DNA of 64,000 nt from Cedecea selenatireducens (GCF_042138895.1 NZ_JBHIKW010000008.1:186001-250000); one strand, 5' to 3'. Positions 8,749 through 17,692 are shown, numbered from the stretch's first letter. The notes: generated by a model from the sequence alone, not told the origin. Numbers and translations are program-made.

Positions 8749-9326
8749 CCCGCGCGAAGCAGCAGGCGGATAAAATCGTCAATATCGTCCAGCGCCAGCT
8801 GCCTGTCGGTGGGCGCTGAGGCGACCAGCAGTTTGTCGGCATAGCCGTTTAGCAGGGCGCTAAACTGGCGCGTAATTCTTGCCGCATCCACCGCTTTAAA
8901 CACCCCAGCGGCAATACCGTCATCGACGATATCGGCCAGCACTTTTTCCCATTTCTGCGTCATCACCAGCGCCAGTTCGGCCCAGAGGGTACTGTGTGCC
9001 GCCTGGTGCCAGAGTGTGCCGTAGAGCTGCCAGACCGCGTCCGGAGCATGAGGAAGATAGGTGTGGATCAGCCGCTGCAGTTTATCTGCTGGGGAAAGTG
9101 AGTCGGTTTCAGCGGTAAACCTGTGCAGGTCGGCCATTAAAAACTCGGTCATCGCCTCAATGCACAGCGTTTGCCAGTCGCGAAAGTAGTGATAGATATG
9201 GCTGCGCGAGATGCCCACCCGCTCGGTGAGTTCGCGGGTGGTGACTTTCTCGATGCCTTTCTCAATGAACAGCTCAATGGCCCCGCTCAGGATTTTGCTT
9301 CTCAGCGTGTCCGGTGCTTCTTTCAT
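8745..9326 (-). CDS. smvR: TetR-family repressor of smvA
   Basis: 193-residue TetR-family protein. The N-terminal HTH (residues about 10-55, TTRELTERVGISRSHIYHYF) is followed by a ligand-binding helical domain. It lies 40 bp downstream of smvA in the same direction. This matches SmvR, the neighbour whose loss raises SmvA and chlorhexidine/octenidine tolerance in Klebsiella. Twin palindromes upstream of smvA are the likely binding sites, so the repressor would also control its own transcription. Confidence 0.8.
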   Translation of the reverse strand: MKEAPDTLRSKILSGAIELFIEKGIEKVTTRELTERVGISRSHIYHYFRDWQTLCIEAMTEFLMADLHRFTAETDSLSPADKLQRLIHTYLPHAPDAVWQLYGTLWHQAAHSTLWAELALVMTQKWEKVLADIVDDGIAAGVFKAVDAARITRQFSALLNGYADKLLVASAPTDRQLALDDIDDFIRLLLRAG

Positions 9327-9366
9327 GACGTATCCACGGTTATCTGAACGCTAGCGGGGCATCTTA

Positions 9367-10872
9367 TCAGCTTTTAGCGATCTGGCTGGATTGCTTTCCT
9401 GACTGACGCAGCACATATTTCAAGACCAAGGTACTCGCCGCGACCAGGACCGCAGCGCAGATAACCACGGTGAGATAGGCCTGGCTGAACGCGATACGCG
9501 CCAGCTCCGTCAGCATTTGGGCGCTCGCCGTGCTCATTGAGCCTGCAAGATGCAATGCTTCATCGAGGCTGTCGTAGGCGCTGTTCCCGGCGACTAACCC
9601 TTCCGGCAGCACCAGGCTTGCGCTGTAGACCGCGGTCATCAGGCCGCCCAGCAGGGTGACGCCGAGCACGCCGCCCATTTCCCAGGACACGTCTTCAATC
9701 GCGGCGACCATGCCGGCTTTCTCTTCCGGCGCGTTGAGCATGATTGAGGTCGAAGCGGCGGTAAACGCCACGCCAAGCCCAAGCCCGATGACAAACAGCG
9801 CGCCGAGCTGCGGCGTCAGGCTGTAATCGGCCAGCAAAGCCATGCCGCTCATGCCAATCGTCGTGACCAGCAGGCCAAAGACCATTAATTTTGCACCTCC
9901 CCAGCGCGGCAGCATGACGCCCGCCAGCGGTGAGGCAAGGGCGGAGCCAATCGGGATGGGTAAAATTGACAGTCCCGCTAAAAGCGGCGTCAGGCCCAGA
10001 ACGAGCTGCAGGCGCTGGGTCAGCACCAGCTCAATGCCCGTTAACGCGATCATGGTGATAATCGCCACGCTAATGCCGCTGGCAAACATGCGGTTACGGA
10101 ACAGAGAGAAGTCGATCATCGGCTGCGCCGAACGCTGCTGGCGGCGAACAAACAGCGTTAAAAATACCACGCCAGCCAGCAGGGAACCCACCGCGATAAG
10201 CAGCGAGGCGTCCATTTTGCTGAGTTCCTTCAGGGCATAAATTACGCCCACCAGGCCAAGCATAATCAGCAGCGAAGCGGTGAAATCGCACGGGCGGCTC
10301 GCGTTCCCGGCGTCACGTGGGATCAGGAACCAGGCAAAGACGATAACCAGCAACACGACCGGCACGTTGATGAGGAAGACCGAGCCCCACCAGAAGTATT
10401 CCAGCAGCACGCCGCCGATAACCGGGCCAAGCGCGGCAGCCGCCGAGGCGACGGCAGACCAGATGCCGATAGCCAGCGCGCGCTCGCGTTCGTTGGTAAA
10501 GACCTGACGCACGATGGCAAGCGTGGCGGGCATCATCATGGTTGCGCCAATAGCCAGAAATACGCGTGAAGCGATCAGCAGCTCGGCCGTGGGCGAATAA
10601 GCCGCGCAAAGCGAAGCTATGCCGAAAACCGGCAGCCCGGACATAAACATCAGTTTGTGGCCGAGACGATCGCTCAGCATTCCCGCGCCCGGCAGGAGGC
10701 CCGCCGCCACAAGCGGATAGGCGTTAATGATCCACAGCTTTTCTGACGCGGTTGCGTTTAAAGCCTGGGTGAGCCGCGGCAGCGCGGTATAGAGCACCGT
10801 CATATCAATAATGATAAGAAACAGGGTGCTGGTCAGGATCGCCAGAATCAGCCAGCGATTAGTGAAGCGCAT
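9367..10872 (-). CDS. smvA: SmvA-type MFS exporter of cationic biocides
   Basis: 501-residue major facilitator of the 14-helix drug:H+ antiporter group (DHA2). The helix-1 motif IIDMTVLYTALP and motif A (GMLSDRLGHKLMF) are visible. SmvA exports methyl viologen, acriflavine and bisbiguanides such as chlorhexidine. The ATG at 10872 was chosen because AGAGGC lies just upstream; an in-frame GTG-type extension to 10914 would run into the operator. It is transcribed towards smvR, giving an smvA-smvR unit. Confidence 0.85.
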   Translation of the reverse strand: MRFTNRWLILAILTSTLFLIIIDMTVLYTALPRLTQALNATASEKLWIINAYPLVAAGLLPGAGMLSDRLGHKLMFMSGLPVFGIASLCAAYSPTAELLIASRVFLAIGATMMMPATLAIVRQVFTNERERALAIGIWSAVASAAAALGPVIGGVLLEYFWWGSVFLINVPVVLLVIVFAWFLIPRDAGNASRPCDFTASLLIMLGLVGVIYALKELSKMDASLLIAVGSLLAGVVFLTLFVRRQQRSAQPMIDFSLFRNRMFASGISVAIITMIALTGIELVLTQRLQLVLGLTPLLAGLSILPIPIGSALASPLAGVMLPRWGGAKLMVFGLLVTTIGMSGMALLADYSLTPQLGALFVIGLGLGVAFTAASTSIMLNAPEEKAGMVAAIEDVSWEMGGVLGVTLLGGLMTAVYSASLVLPEGLVAGNSAYDSLDEALHLAGSMSTASAQMLTELARIAFSQAYLTVVICAAVLVAASTLVLKYVLRQSGKQSSQIAKS

Positions 10873-10898
10873 GGTTAATGCCTCTAAAAAGAACAAAT

Positions 10899-10943
10899 TT
10901 GAGCGGTTGCTCAAGCGCGAAATATACTTGAGCAGTTGCTCAA
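10899..10943. promoter_or_regulatory. Twin SmvR operators upstream of smvA
   Basis: Two nearly identical 16-bp palindromes, TTGAGCGGTTGCTCAA (10899-10914) and TTGAGCAGTTGCTCAA (10928-10943). Their centres are 29 bp apart, close to three helical turns. They lie 27-71 bp before the smvA ATG, where a TetR dimer pair would block the promoter. Confidence 0.8.
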
Positions 10944-11060
10944 AGGCAAGTGCGATTCTGGCACCCGGTTAGCTGCGGTTTACTTGTTCCGTGGGGTGTG
11001 ACCAGGATAAGGTAAGCGCCTGAGAAGCAGTCAATACCGGTTTTAGCAGAAGGCAGGGAC

Positions 11061-11675
11061 ATGAAAAAACTGATCGTTATGTTGCACGGCGTAGGAAGTT
11101 CAGGGGCGGATCTGGAAGGGCTGGGGCTCTTCGTTCAGCAGGTGATGCCGGAAGTATTATTCGCCTCACCGAACGGCAGCGAGCCGTTTGACGGCGGCGG
11201 CGATGCCTGGCAGTGGTTCAGCCTTGCGGACGTTACCGAGCAGAACCGGCCGCAGCGCGTGGTTGACGCCCGCGCCGCGTTTGACGCTAAGCTGCAGGCG
11301 ATTTTTGAACAACATGATGTGACGCCGGGTAAAGATCAGGTCATCCTGCTCGGTTTTTCGCAAGGTTCTATCATGGCTCTGGATGTGCTGGCCACTTCAC
11401 GGTTCCCACTGGCGGGCGTGGTAGCATTTTCAGGCCGTCTGGCGTCGCCAAAACCGTATCAAGTCGCGGCAGATGCATCGGCGTTGCTGATTCACGGTAT
11501 GGCCGACCAGGTTATTCCGTGGTCTGAAAGTGAAGCGGCGGCCGCTGCGCTGACGGAGGCCGGGGCAGAGGTCGAAACGCTGTTTGAGCCGGGCGTGGTG
11601 CATACCATCAGTGCGGATGGGGTGTCTCAGGCGCTGGGGTATATTGCGGAGCGTTTTGAGTTAGATCCGGAGTAG
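11061..11675 (+). CDS. Carboxylesterase/phospholipase-type alpha/beta hydrolase
   Basis: 204-residue cytoplasmic serine hydrolase of the acyl-protein thioesterase/carboxylesterase family (related to E. coli YpfH). The triad is recognisable: S100 in the nucleophile elbow GFSQGS, D149 in HGMADQVIP and H181 in VVHTIS; HGVG near residue 9 is the oxyanion-hole region. The natural substrate is unknown. The gene stands alone, divergent from smvA, with an AAGGCAGGG-like RBS. The smvR operators are more than 100 bp away, so co-control is unlikely. Confidence 0.75.
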   Translation: MKKLIVMLHGVGSSGADLEGLGLFVQQVMPEVLFASPNGSEPFDGGGDAWQWFSLADVTEQNRPQRVVDARAAFDAKLQAIFEQHDVTPGKDQVILLGFSQGSIMALDVLATSRFPLAGVVAFSGRLASPKPYQVAADASALLIHGMADQVIPWSESEAAAAALTEAGAEVETLFEPGVVHTISADGVSQALGYIAERFELDPE

Positions 11676-11745
11676 TTTTTCCCTTCATCCCTCAGCGGCT
11701 GCCTCTAAATCACAAATATCCTCGGCTATGCAGGGCTGGTTAAAT

Positions 11746-12317
11746 TTCCGTTCACTTCCAGCCCTGTTTCATATGCAGCCACCGAATCGGTGAACGTCTC
11801 GGGAGAATCACCGTCATTCCCCCGAGACCCCGGACTCCCGGCCAAATAAATCGACCGCTGAAGCGGCAGACCTCAGTTTTATCTCCCAGTCCTGGGTCGG
11901 CTGAGATGCGTTCCCAACGCTCTCAGCCTCCGGTCGTTCCCGACGCCCGGACCCCGGCCAGTCGGAGAGAAAACCGAGGCGATTTAAGCCGGAACCGTGC
12001 CTCGCTTCAAGCTCATAGCTACTCTGAGCATAAAAATTGCAGCAAGTCCCAAAGCCATGCCCTTGTTCCCGGCTCTCATCGCCCCCGGCTATGACCCAAC
12101 TCAGGCGGGGTTGAGCTGCCGGGAGCAGCGAAAGAGAACGATCGTCGGGAACGAATCGCGAACGACCCCGAATGTTTGGGTGATAGCCGGTGGGTTTACC
12201 GCTTCAGCGGCGATGAGCTCGCCGGGCGCCTGGGTTGCCAGGGAGATGGCGTAATCTCCCTGGCACGTTCACCGTGCCGGGAACGTGCAGGGAAAACCGA
12301 TCTATGGGTGAACGGAA
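11746..12317 (+). repeat. Structured interspersed repeat, copy A (572 bp)
   Basis: Non-coding element shared with 40184-40716 in opposite orientation. Ends are TTCCGTTCAC (11746-11755) and its inverse GTGAACGGAA (12308-12317). A second inverted pair lies inside: CGGTGAACGT (11788-11797) and ACGTTCACCG (12265-12274). Hairpins: GTCTCGGG arms (11796-11828), GGCTGAGA arms (11899-11928), and CCAGGGAGAT/ATCTCCCTGG with loop GGCGTA (12238-12263). Relative to copy B it carries an extra ~100 bp (about 12120-12225) and a different internal spacer (about 12005-12065). It lies between the convergent 3' ends of the esterase gene and tqsA. No credible gene inside. Confidence 0.85.
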
Positions 12318-12353
12318 CTCCGCAAAGTAACAGAATCCCATCGTGGTTTGGAT

Positions 12354-12376
12354 CCCCTCTTCCCGGTGGGGAGAGG
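12354..12376. repeat. REP-like palindrome at the 3' end of tqsA
   Basis: Imperfect palindrome of the CCCCTCTTCCC / GGGGAGAGG type, followed by CCAGGGT. The same kind of unit recurs at 46231-46256 and as a pair inside repeat copy B, which suggests an interspersed REP family. It could also act as the tqsA terminator or 3' end protector. Confidence 0.5.
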
Positions 12377-12398
12377 ACCAGGGTAAAGAGCTCAACCT

Positions 12399-13433
12399 TC
12401 AAGACTTACTCATATCACTCAGCAGTACCGCAATACTCTTGCCGCCTTCCGTTTGCTCAAGCGCAATTTTCACCGCAATGGTCAGCGGAACGGAAAGCAG
12501 CATTCCCACCGGGCCGAGCAGCCAGCCCCAGAAGATTAACGACAGAAACACCACCAGCGTCGACAGCCCAAGCCCGCGGCCCATCATTCGCGGCTCGAGA
12601 ATGTTGCCGAACACCAGATTAATCAGCAGATAACCCGCCACGACGATCAGGGTTTCATACAGTCCGCTAAATACCAGGACCTGCACCACGGGCGGGATAG
12701 CGGCCAGCACTGAGCCGATGTTTGGAATGTAGTTCAGCGCAAAGGCCAGCAGACCCCAGATAAAGGCAAAACGAACGTCGAGCGCGGCGAGCATGCCCCA
12801 GACCACCAGCCCGGTCACGATGCTGATCGCCGTTTTCAGCACCAAATAATGGCTGACGCTGTCCAGCGCTCGCTGAATGGCGCCCATCCCTTCTTCGGGA
12901 CGAGACATCAGCTGTTGCAGTTTGCGCGGCAGTTGAGGGACTTCAATCAGCATAAACACCACGGTGAGCAGCAGCAGGAAGATGGAAGACATCGCGTTGG
13001 AAAGCTGGGTCAGCAGGCTGGTCACCAGCGTCATCAGGGCGTTAGGATCGACGTACTTCATTAATTCGTCGACGGAAACTGAGATCCCCACGCGCTGCAG
13101 CCAGGGCTCAATCGTCTTTAACGGCACCACCAGCGAAGAACGATATTGCGGCAGGGTTCTCGCCAGCTCGTTAAGCGAGGTGCCAAGATAGGCCAGCAGC
13201 AGTACCATGCTCAGAATAATCACCACGATAACGAGGCTAATTGCCAGTACGCGTGGCACCCGCAGTCGTTCGAGACGACGAATCAGCGGGTTAAGAATAA
13301 CGGCAATAAACAGTGCCAGAATAAAAGGCACGATGATATCCGCTGCGGCTTTTATTCCCACCAGAATAATGACCAGCATGCCCAGCATAATCACGGCCTT
13401 CAACGCCTTGAGAGTAATGATCGGTTTTGCCAT
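12399..13433 (-). CDS. tqsA: AI-2 exporter-family membrane protein TqsA
   Basis: 344-residue polytopic inner-membrane protein of the AI-2E (UPF0118) family, very similar throughout to E. coli TqsA (YdgG), including LTTLLTQLSNAMSS-type and NYIPNIGSVLAAIPP motifs. TqsA affects autoinducer-2 efflux and biofilm formation in E. coli. About eight hydrophobic segments are visible. The ATG at 13433 (MAKPIITLK) matches the E. coli start and has an upstream GGAGA; a 22-residue in-frame extension was rejected. It is divergent from mdtU-mdtJI, as in E. coli. Confidence 0.92.
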   Translation of the reverse strand: MAKPIITLKALKAVIMLGMLVIILVGIKAAADIIVPFILALFIAVILNPLIRRLERLRVPRVLAISLVIVVIILSMVLLLAYLGTSLNELARTLPQYRSSLVVPLKTIEPWLQRVGISVSVDELMKYVDPNALMTLVTSLLTQLSNAMSSIFLLLLTVVFMLIEVPQLPRKLQQLMSRPEEGMGAIQRALDSVSHYLVLKTAISIVTGLVVWGMLAALDVRFAFIWGLLAFALNYIPNIGSVLAAIPPVVQVLVFSGLYETLIVVAGYLLINLVFGNILEPRMMGRGLGLSTLVVFLSLIFWGWLLGPVGMLLSVPLTIAVKIALEQTEGGKSIAVLLSDMSKS

Positions 13434-13601
13434 TGTTGCTGATTCTCCAGTGTGACGGGACAAAAAAAATAATACACCGCCAGTAAAAAGTTCATCCATT
13501 AATTACGCTATTTTAACCGTTGAAAACAGTTTAATACATTACGGCATGGGCGATGCGCAGCGTAAAGGAGTGTAAGTGTCAGGCGCTAACATACCGAATT
13601 A

Positions 13602-13610
13602 TGGTATAAA
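13602..13610 (+). promoter_or_regulatory. Predicted promoter of mdtU-mdtJI (extended -10)
   Basis: TG-G-TATAAA forms an extended -10 element about 80 bp before the mdtU start. No good -35 hexamer is visible at 17-bp spacing, which fits an extended -10 promoter. Confidence 0.45.
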
Positions 13611-13689
13611 ATCGGCGTGTTTAACTACCGAGGACAATTTTCTATCCGCAACTGACGAGAAGCAACACCGCGGATAAGTTGGAAATATT

Positions 13690-13788
13690 ATGGACAATAT
13701 GTTCAGCACTTCATTAAATCAGCATTCTATTTTTATCACTTCTACTTCTTCACTCTCTGGTGAGCAGCACTGGCGCAACGCGCTTTAG
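13690..13788 (+). CDS. mdtU: MdtU leader peptide of the spermidine exporter operon
   Basis: 32-codon ORF, starting MDNMFSTSLNQHSIF and ending HWRNAL, located 107 bp before mdtJ in the same direction. In E. coli the upstream ORF mdtU occupies this place; its translation lets spermidine induce mdtJI by relieving premature transcription termination in the long leader. Position, size and the long 5' untranslated region support the assignment; I recall but cannot align the E. coli peptide. A weak purine-rich RBS lies upstream. Confidence 0.65.
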   Translation: MDNMFSTSLNQHSIFITSTSSLSGEQHWRNAL

Positions 13789-13895
13789 TCCCTTTCTTCT
13801 GACAATTTTTCTGGTTTTTTAATTTGCCCTTGCTCGTCGTTTGACGTGGCTTGCAGGCTTTGTGCAGCACTATTTTCTCTGTCAGGAGAGAAATC

Positions 13896-14270
13896 ATGAT
13901 TTACTGGATTTTACTGGGATTAGCTATCGCCGCCGAAATTACCGGCACCTTATCCATGAAATGGTCAAGCGTCAGCGAAAATAACGCAGGTTATATTTTC
14001 ATGCTGGTCATGATCGCGCTTTCTTATATTTTACTGTCGTTTTCGGTGAAAAAAATCGCCCTTGGCGTGGCCTATGCCATGTGGGAAGGGATTGGTATTC
14101 TGTTTATTACCTTATTCAGCGTTCTGCTGTTTGATGAGTCCATTTCTCCGCTGAAAATACTCGGCCTGACCACGCTGGTTGTCGGTATTGCGCTGATTAA
14201 ATCGGGTACGCGAGCGAAAAAAACTCGTCCGGTGACGTCAGAGAAGGGGGATCATCATGCCGTCGTTTGA
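13896..14270 (+). CDS. mdtJ: Spermidine export SMR protein MdtJ
   Basis: 124-residue small-multidrug-resistance-family protein with four transmembrane helices. It functions as a heterodimer with MdtI to export spermidine across the inner membrane. The conserved membrane glutamate lies in helix 1 (LAIAAEITGTL, about residue 14). The ATG at 13896 follows CAGGAGAG; upstream in-frame codons belong to the leader. Its 3' end overlaps mdtI by 14 bp, consistent with translational coupling. Confidence 0.93.
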   Translation: MIYWILLGLAIAAEITGTLSMKWSSVSENNAGYIFMLVMIALSYILLSFSVKKIALGVAYAMWEGIGILFITLFSVLLFDESISPLKILGLTTLVVGIALIKSGTRAKKTRPVTSEKGDHHAVV

Positions 14271-14586
14271 GTGGGTTCACGCTCTGTGGCTGCTGCTGGC
14301 AATCGTTCTGGAAATCGCCGCCAATATATTATTAAAACATTCGGACGGTTTCCGTCGCCCGCTGTACGGCGTCCTGTCTCTGCTGGCGGTTCTGGCAGCA
14401 TTCAGTGCCCTGGCACAGGCGGTTAAAGGCATCGAATTATCCGTGGCTTACGCGCTGTGGGGCGGCTTTGGTATTGCCGCGACCGTGGCGGCGGGCTGGA
14501 TCCTCTTCGGCCAGCGCCTCAACCGCAAAGGTTGGGTTGGCCTTGCTTTACTGCTGGTCGGGATGATTATTATCAAAATTGCCTGA
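14257..14586 (+). CDS. mdtI: Spermidine export SMR protein MdtI
   Basis: 109-residue SMR-family protein with four hydrophobic helices and the helix-1 glutamate (LAIVLEIAANILLKHS). It is the obligate partner of MdtJ in spermidine efflux. The ATG at 14257 lies inside the end of mdtJ and follows GAAGGGGG. A strong terminator hairpin closes the operon. Confidence 0.93.
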   Translation: MPSFEWVHALWLLLAIVLEIAANILLKHSDGFRRPLYGVLSLLAVLAAFSALAQAVKGIELSVAYALWGGFGIAATVAAGWILFGQRLNRKGWVGLALLLVGMIIIKIA

Positions 14587-14593
14587 TCTATCA

Positions 14594-14627
14594 CGCTGCC
14601 CGTTAATTATCGGGCAGCGCTTTCCTC
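14594..14627 (+). terminator. Terminator of mdtJI
   Basis: Perfect 9-bp stem CGCTGCCCG / CGGGCAGCG with an 8-nt loop, followed by CTTTCCTC. It begins 8 bp past the mdtI stop. Confidence 0.85.
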
Positions 14628-14713
14628 AAGGTGTATTACGCTTATTTAACGGCAATAGAACTTCTCTAAATTAAAAAGCCGGAAATCTCCATATTATTTC
14701 ACTGAGAAGAGAG

Positions 14714-16882
14714 ATGAAATTGCGTAATCCTCTTAGCTGGAAAAGTACGCCCGTTGCCGGAACCCTGTTTGCCATGGTTTTTATGGCAGGGATCGGGCTG
14801 ATCGTTTCTACCCTCGCGCTACTCTACCTGTCACTTCACCTTATCAGCAGCAAAACCAATGAGATAGATGAACACCGCAGCGCGCTGTCGGTGCAGGGGG
14901 CAATTCAGACCTCGGTAAACCGCGTGTGGGCGTTGGTCATCGACAACGCCGTCTGGGATGACGCCGTGAATCAGGTTTATCGCCCGGTACTGGACGTGAA
15001 CTGGCTGTATAACACCTGGGGCGCGGGCTACAAAATCAATAACCTTTATGACGGCGTTTACGTCCTGGATGAGAGCTTCAACATCCTCTGGGGTTCTTTT
15101 CGCGGCCAGCGAGTGGCGGGGCGGGATATCAGCCAGCTGGGTAAGGGTTTTGAAGCTCTGGTTCATCAGAATGCCCAAACGCTGAGGGACGATAAAAAGA
15201 TTTTCGCCGGTATCACCCAGACAGAATACGGCGTGTCGTTTATCGGCATTGGCCTGATTCGCCCGATGCTGGGCCGGCTTCAGGTGCGCGACGCCACGCG
15301 GCGTTATCTGGTGATTGGCCGCCAGATTAATAGCGGCATGCTTAAAGAACTGGGTAACACGTTTCAGATTGAAAATCTGCGCTTAATGCCCGGCCCGTCG
15401 GTGTCGGCCAGCGTACCGTTAAACAGTACGTCAGGTGAGACGCTGGGCTATCTGAGCTGGCGGCCAAGGCTGCCGGGCGCGGAGGCGGCACAAGCGGCGT
15501 CGGCCGACATTATGCGCATTGCCGTGCTTGCAGCAGTATTGATTCTGCTATTTATCGCCATCAGCAGCCTGGGGTTGTACAAGCTTGCTCGTGGCGAAAA
15601 GCAGGCCAGAACTATCGCGCTGACCGACTGGCTCAGCCATTTGCCTAACCGCCGGGCGTTGATCGAGCGGCTGGAAACCATCAGTAAGCGCGGTGATACC
15701 GATGAGAAAAGCGTGGTGTTTATCGATCTCGACGGCTTTAAGGACGTGAACGATATCTACGGGCACGACATTGGTGACAAGCTGATCGTCACCATTGCTC
15801 ATGAGCTTCGCGACAGGGTGCCGAAAAACGGCATGCTGGTTCGTATGGGTGGAGATGAATTTGCCATGATGCTCGGCGGAGAGCACGCCGGGGAACACTC
15901 TTCGGCCTTTGCCGGGTCGGTGCTGGATTATCTTAGCCAGCCGATCCCCGTGGGGGAAAGCACCATCCACATCAGCGCCAGCATCGGTATTGCTTCCGGG
16001 TCGCTGGTGGACTGCAGCAGCTCTGAGCTTTTCCGCCGCGCCGATATCGCCATGTACCATTCTAAAATTACCGGTAAAGGGCGCACCACCTACTATGATG
16101 CGGCGCTAAACAACGTGCGCGAACGTCGGTTGATTATCGAAAATGATATCCGTGCGGGCCTTGCGCGGGATGAGTTTGAGGTCTGGTATCAACCCATTAT
16201 TGATGCGCGTAGCCAGGTGATGACCGGCGTTGAAGCGCTGGTGCGCTGGCCACGTCGCCCGGAAGGCGAACTGTTCCCGGATGAGTTTATCACCGTGGCC
16301 GAAACCAGCGGCCTGATTTACGCCCTGGGGCAGTTTGTGCTTCGTCGCGCGTGCCGGGATTTAGAACCTTATGAGGATTTACGGCTGTCGGTGAACATCT
16401 CTCCGGCGCAGTTCCGCGATCCGGAGTTTGAAGATAAGGTTGCCCGGGTATTGCAGGATACGCAGTTTTCGGCGCAGCGGCTGGAGCTTGAGGTCACCGA
16501 AAGCTACGTGCTGGAAAACCCGGAACGTGCGCTGGCGGCCATCCGTAATCTTAAATCTCAGGGGATGGCGGTGGCGCTCGACGACTTCGGCAACGGCTAT
16601 TCGAGCATTGGCTATCTGCGCCGCTTTAATTTCGACACCATCAAAATAGACAAATCCCTGGCCGGGCTGGTGGACAGCGATGAGCAAGCGCTGGCGCTGG
16701 TCAGCGGCACGGTGCGCATTGCCAGCGCGCTGGGCATGGCGGTCACGGCAGAAGGGGTGGAAAACGAGTATCAGCTTAAGCTGCTGTGCCTTGCGGGATG
16801 TGACCGGCTGCAGGGGTACTACTTTAGCCAGCCGGTGCCGCTGGACGCAGTATTATCGCTGCGTCAGCGGCATCAGGTATAA
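14714..16882 (+). CDS. Membrane CHASE4-type sensor with GGDEF and EAL domains
   Basis: 722-residue inner-membrane protein for cyclic-di-GMP turnover. TM1 is about residues 17-43, followed by a periplasmic sensor of about 220 residues that looks like CHASE4 (WDDAVN near the start), TM2 (about 268-290), GGDEF domain (intact GGDEF at 379-383) and EAL domain (EAL at 507-509 in GVEALVRW). Both catalytic motifs are intact, so cyclase and phosphodiesterase activity are both possible; the net activity cannot be told from sequence. The gene interrupts the E. coli order between mdtI and ydgD, so it is lineage-specific here. RBS AGAAGAGAG. Confidence 0.85.
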   Translation: MKLRNPLSWKSTPVAGTLFAMVFMAGIGLIVSTLALLYLSLHLISSKTNEIDEHRSALSVQGAIQTSVNRVWALVIDNAVWDDAVNQVYRPVLDVNWLYNTWGAGYKINNLYDGVYVLDESFNILWGSFRGQRVAGRDISQLGKGFEALVHQNAQTLRDDKKIFAGITQTEYGVSFIGIGLIRPMLGRLQVRDATRRYLVIGRQINSGMLKELGNTFQIENLRLMPGPSVSASVPLNSTSGETLGYLSWRPRLPGAEAAQAASADIMRIAVLAAVLILLFIAISSLGLYKLARGEKQARTIALTDWLSHLPNRRALIERLETISKRGDTDEKSVVFIDLDGFKDVNDIYGHDIGDKLIVTIAHELRDRVPKNGMLVRMGGDEFAMMLGGEHAGEHSSAFAGSVLDYLSQPIPVGESTIHISASIGIASGSLVDCSSSELFRRADIAMYHSKITGKGRTTYYDAALNNVRERRLIIENDIRAGLARDEFEVWYQPIIDARSQVMTGVEALVRWPRRPEGELFPDEFITVAETSGLIYALGQFVLRRACRDLEPYEDLRLSVNISPAQFRDPEFEDKVARVLQDTQFSAQRLELEVTESYVLENPERALAAIRNLKSQGMAVALDDFGNGYSSIGYLRRFNFDTIKIDKSLAGLVDSDEQALALVSGTVRIASALGMAVTAEGVENEYQLKLLCLAGCDRLQGYYFSQPVPLDAVLSLRQRHQV

Positions 16883-16885
16883 CGC

Positions 16886-17692
16886 TTACTGGGCCAGCGC
16901 TTCCAGCCTGTCGCGAAAGCCGGTGACAGAAATCGCACGGTTATCTGCCCGGTAACGGTCTTTTGCCGCCGGGGCTGAACTTTGCACCGCAATTAGCTGC
17001 CAGCCCTGGTCCGTTTTCAACAGCAGCGGGGAGCCGCTGTCGCCGGGCAGGGTATCGCACTGGTGCGACAGCACGGAAGCCTGTGCCCAGCCCGTGACCA
17101 GGCAGTTGTTATGGGTATACAGGTCGTCCAGGTGATCCAGCGGGTAGCCGGATTGCGTGACTTTGCGATCCTGTGCCTTTAACGCTTCGGTCAGCGCGTC
17201 TTTGTCGCCGTTAAAAAGCGGCAACGGCGTGATGCCTGACGGCGGATTACGAATAATAATCAGGCCAAAGTCATAAGGCGCCGCGTTAGACGGCACAAGC
17301 CAGCCGTCGCCGTCCGGCTTAAGACGGTGACCCAGTGATTTATCCACCCGGCCTTCAATGTCATGGATCTCATAGCGCCATTGCCCTTTATGGGAAATAA
17401 AGCGCAGCGCGATAGCCTTGTCGGCTTTGCCACGCGGCGGCTGTAACAGGCAGTGCCCGGCGGTCAAGGCCAGGTGCGGCGAAATAAGGGTGGCAGTGCA
17501 TAAATTGCCGCTGGCTGTTTCCAACTGGCCGATGGCATCCCAGGGGGCATCCTGAGGATTGGTGACGCGAACACGGTCATCTTTACCGAAGAATAGCGTT
17601 TTAACGTTAGCCGGGCTATCGTCATCATCCGCATGACCGAGTTGAGGTAAAAGGATCAAAGCTCCTAAAAACAACACAACACTTTTGCGCAT
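16886..17692 (-). CDS. ydgD: Secreted trypsin-like serine protease YdgD
   Basis: 268-residue protein with an N-terminal signal peptide (hydrophobic residues 4-17, cut near GHA-DD), so periplasmic. Chymotrypsin-fold triad: H80 in LTAGHC, D141 in YDFGLI, S219 in GDSGSP. Ortholog of E. coli YdgD by position next to asr/ydgU. Its substrate is not established; in some enterobacteria an asr-adjacent protease processes Asr, and the gene order would allow that here. It ends 3 bp from the convergent GGDEF-EAL gene. Confidence 0.85.
   Translation of the reverse strand: MRKSVVLFLGALILLPQLGHADDDDSPANVKTLFFGKDDRVRVTNPQDAPWDAIGQLETASGNLCTATLISPHLALTAGHCLLQPPRGKADKAIALRFISHKGQWRYEIHDIEGRVDKSLGHRLKPDGDGWLVPSNAAPYDFGLIIIRNPPSGITPLPLFNGDKDALTEALKAQDRKVTQSGYPLDHLDDLYTHNNCLVTGWAQASVLSHQCDTLPGDSGSPLLLKTDQGWQLIAVQSSAPAAKDRYRADNRAISVTGFRDRLEALAQ

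Noticed and set aside
11906..12633. Several open frames inside repeat copy A and into tqsA
   Set aside because: Not conserved in copy B because indels break every frame; composition follows hairpins rather than codons.
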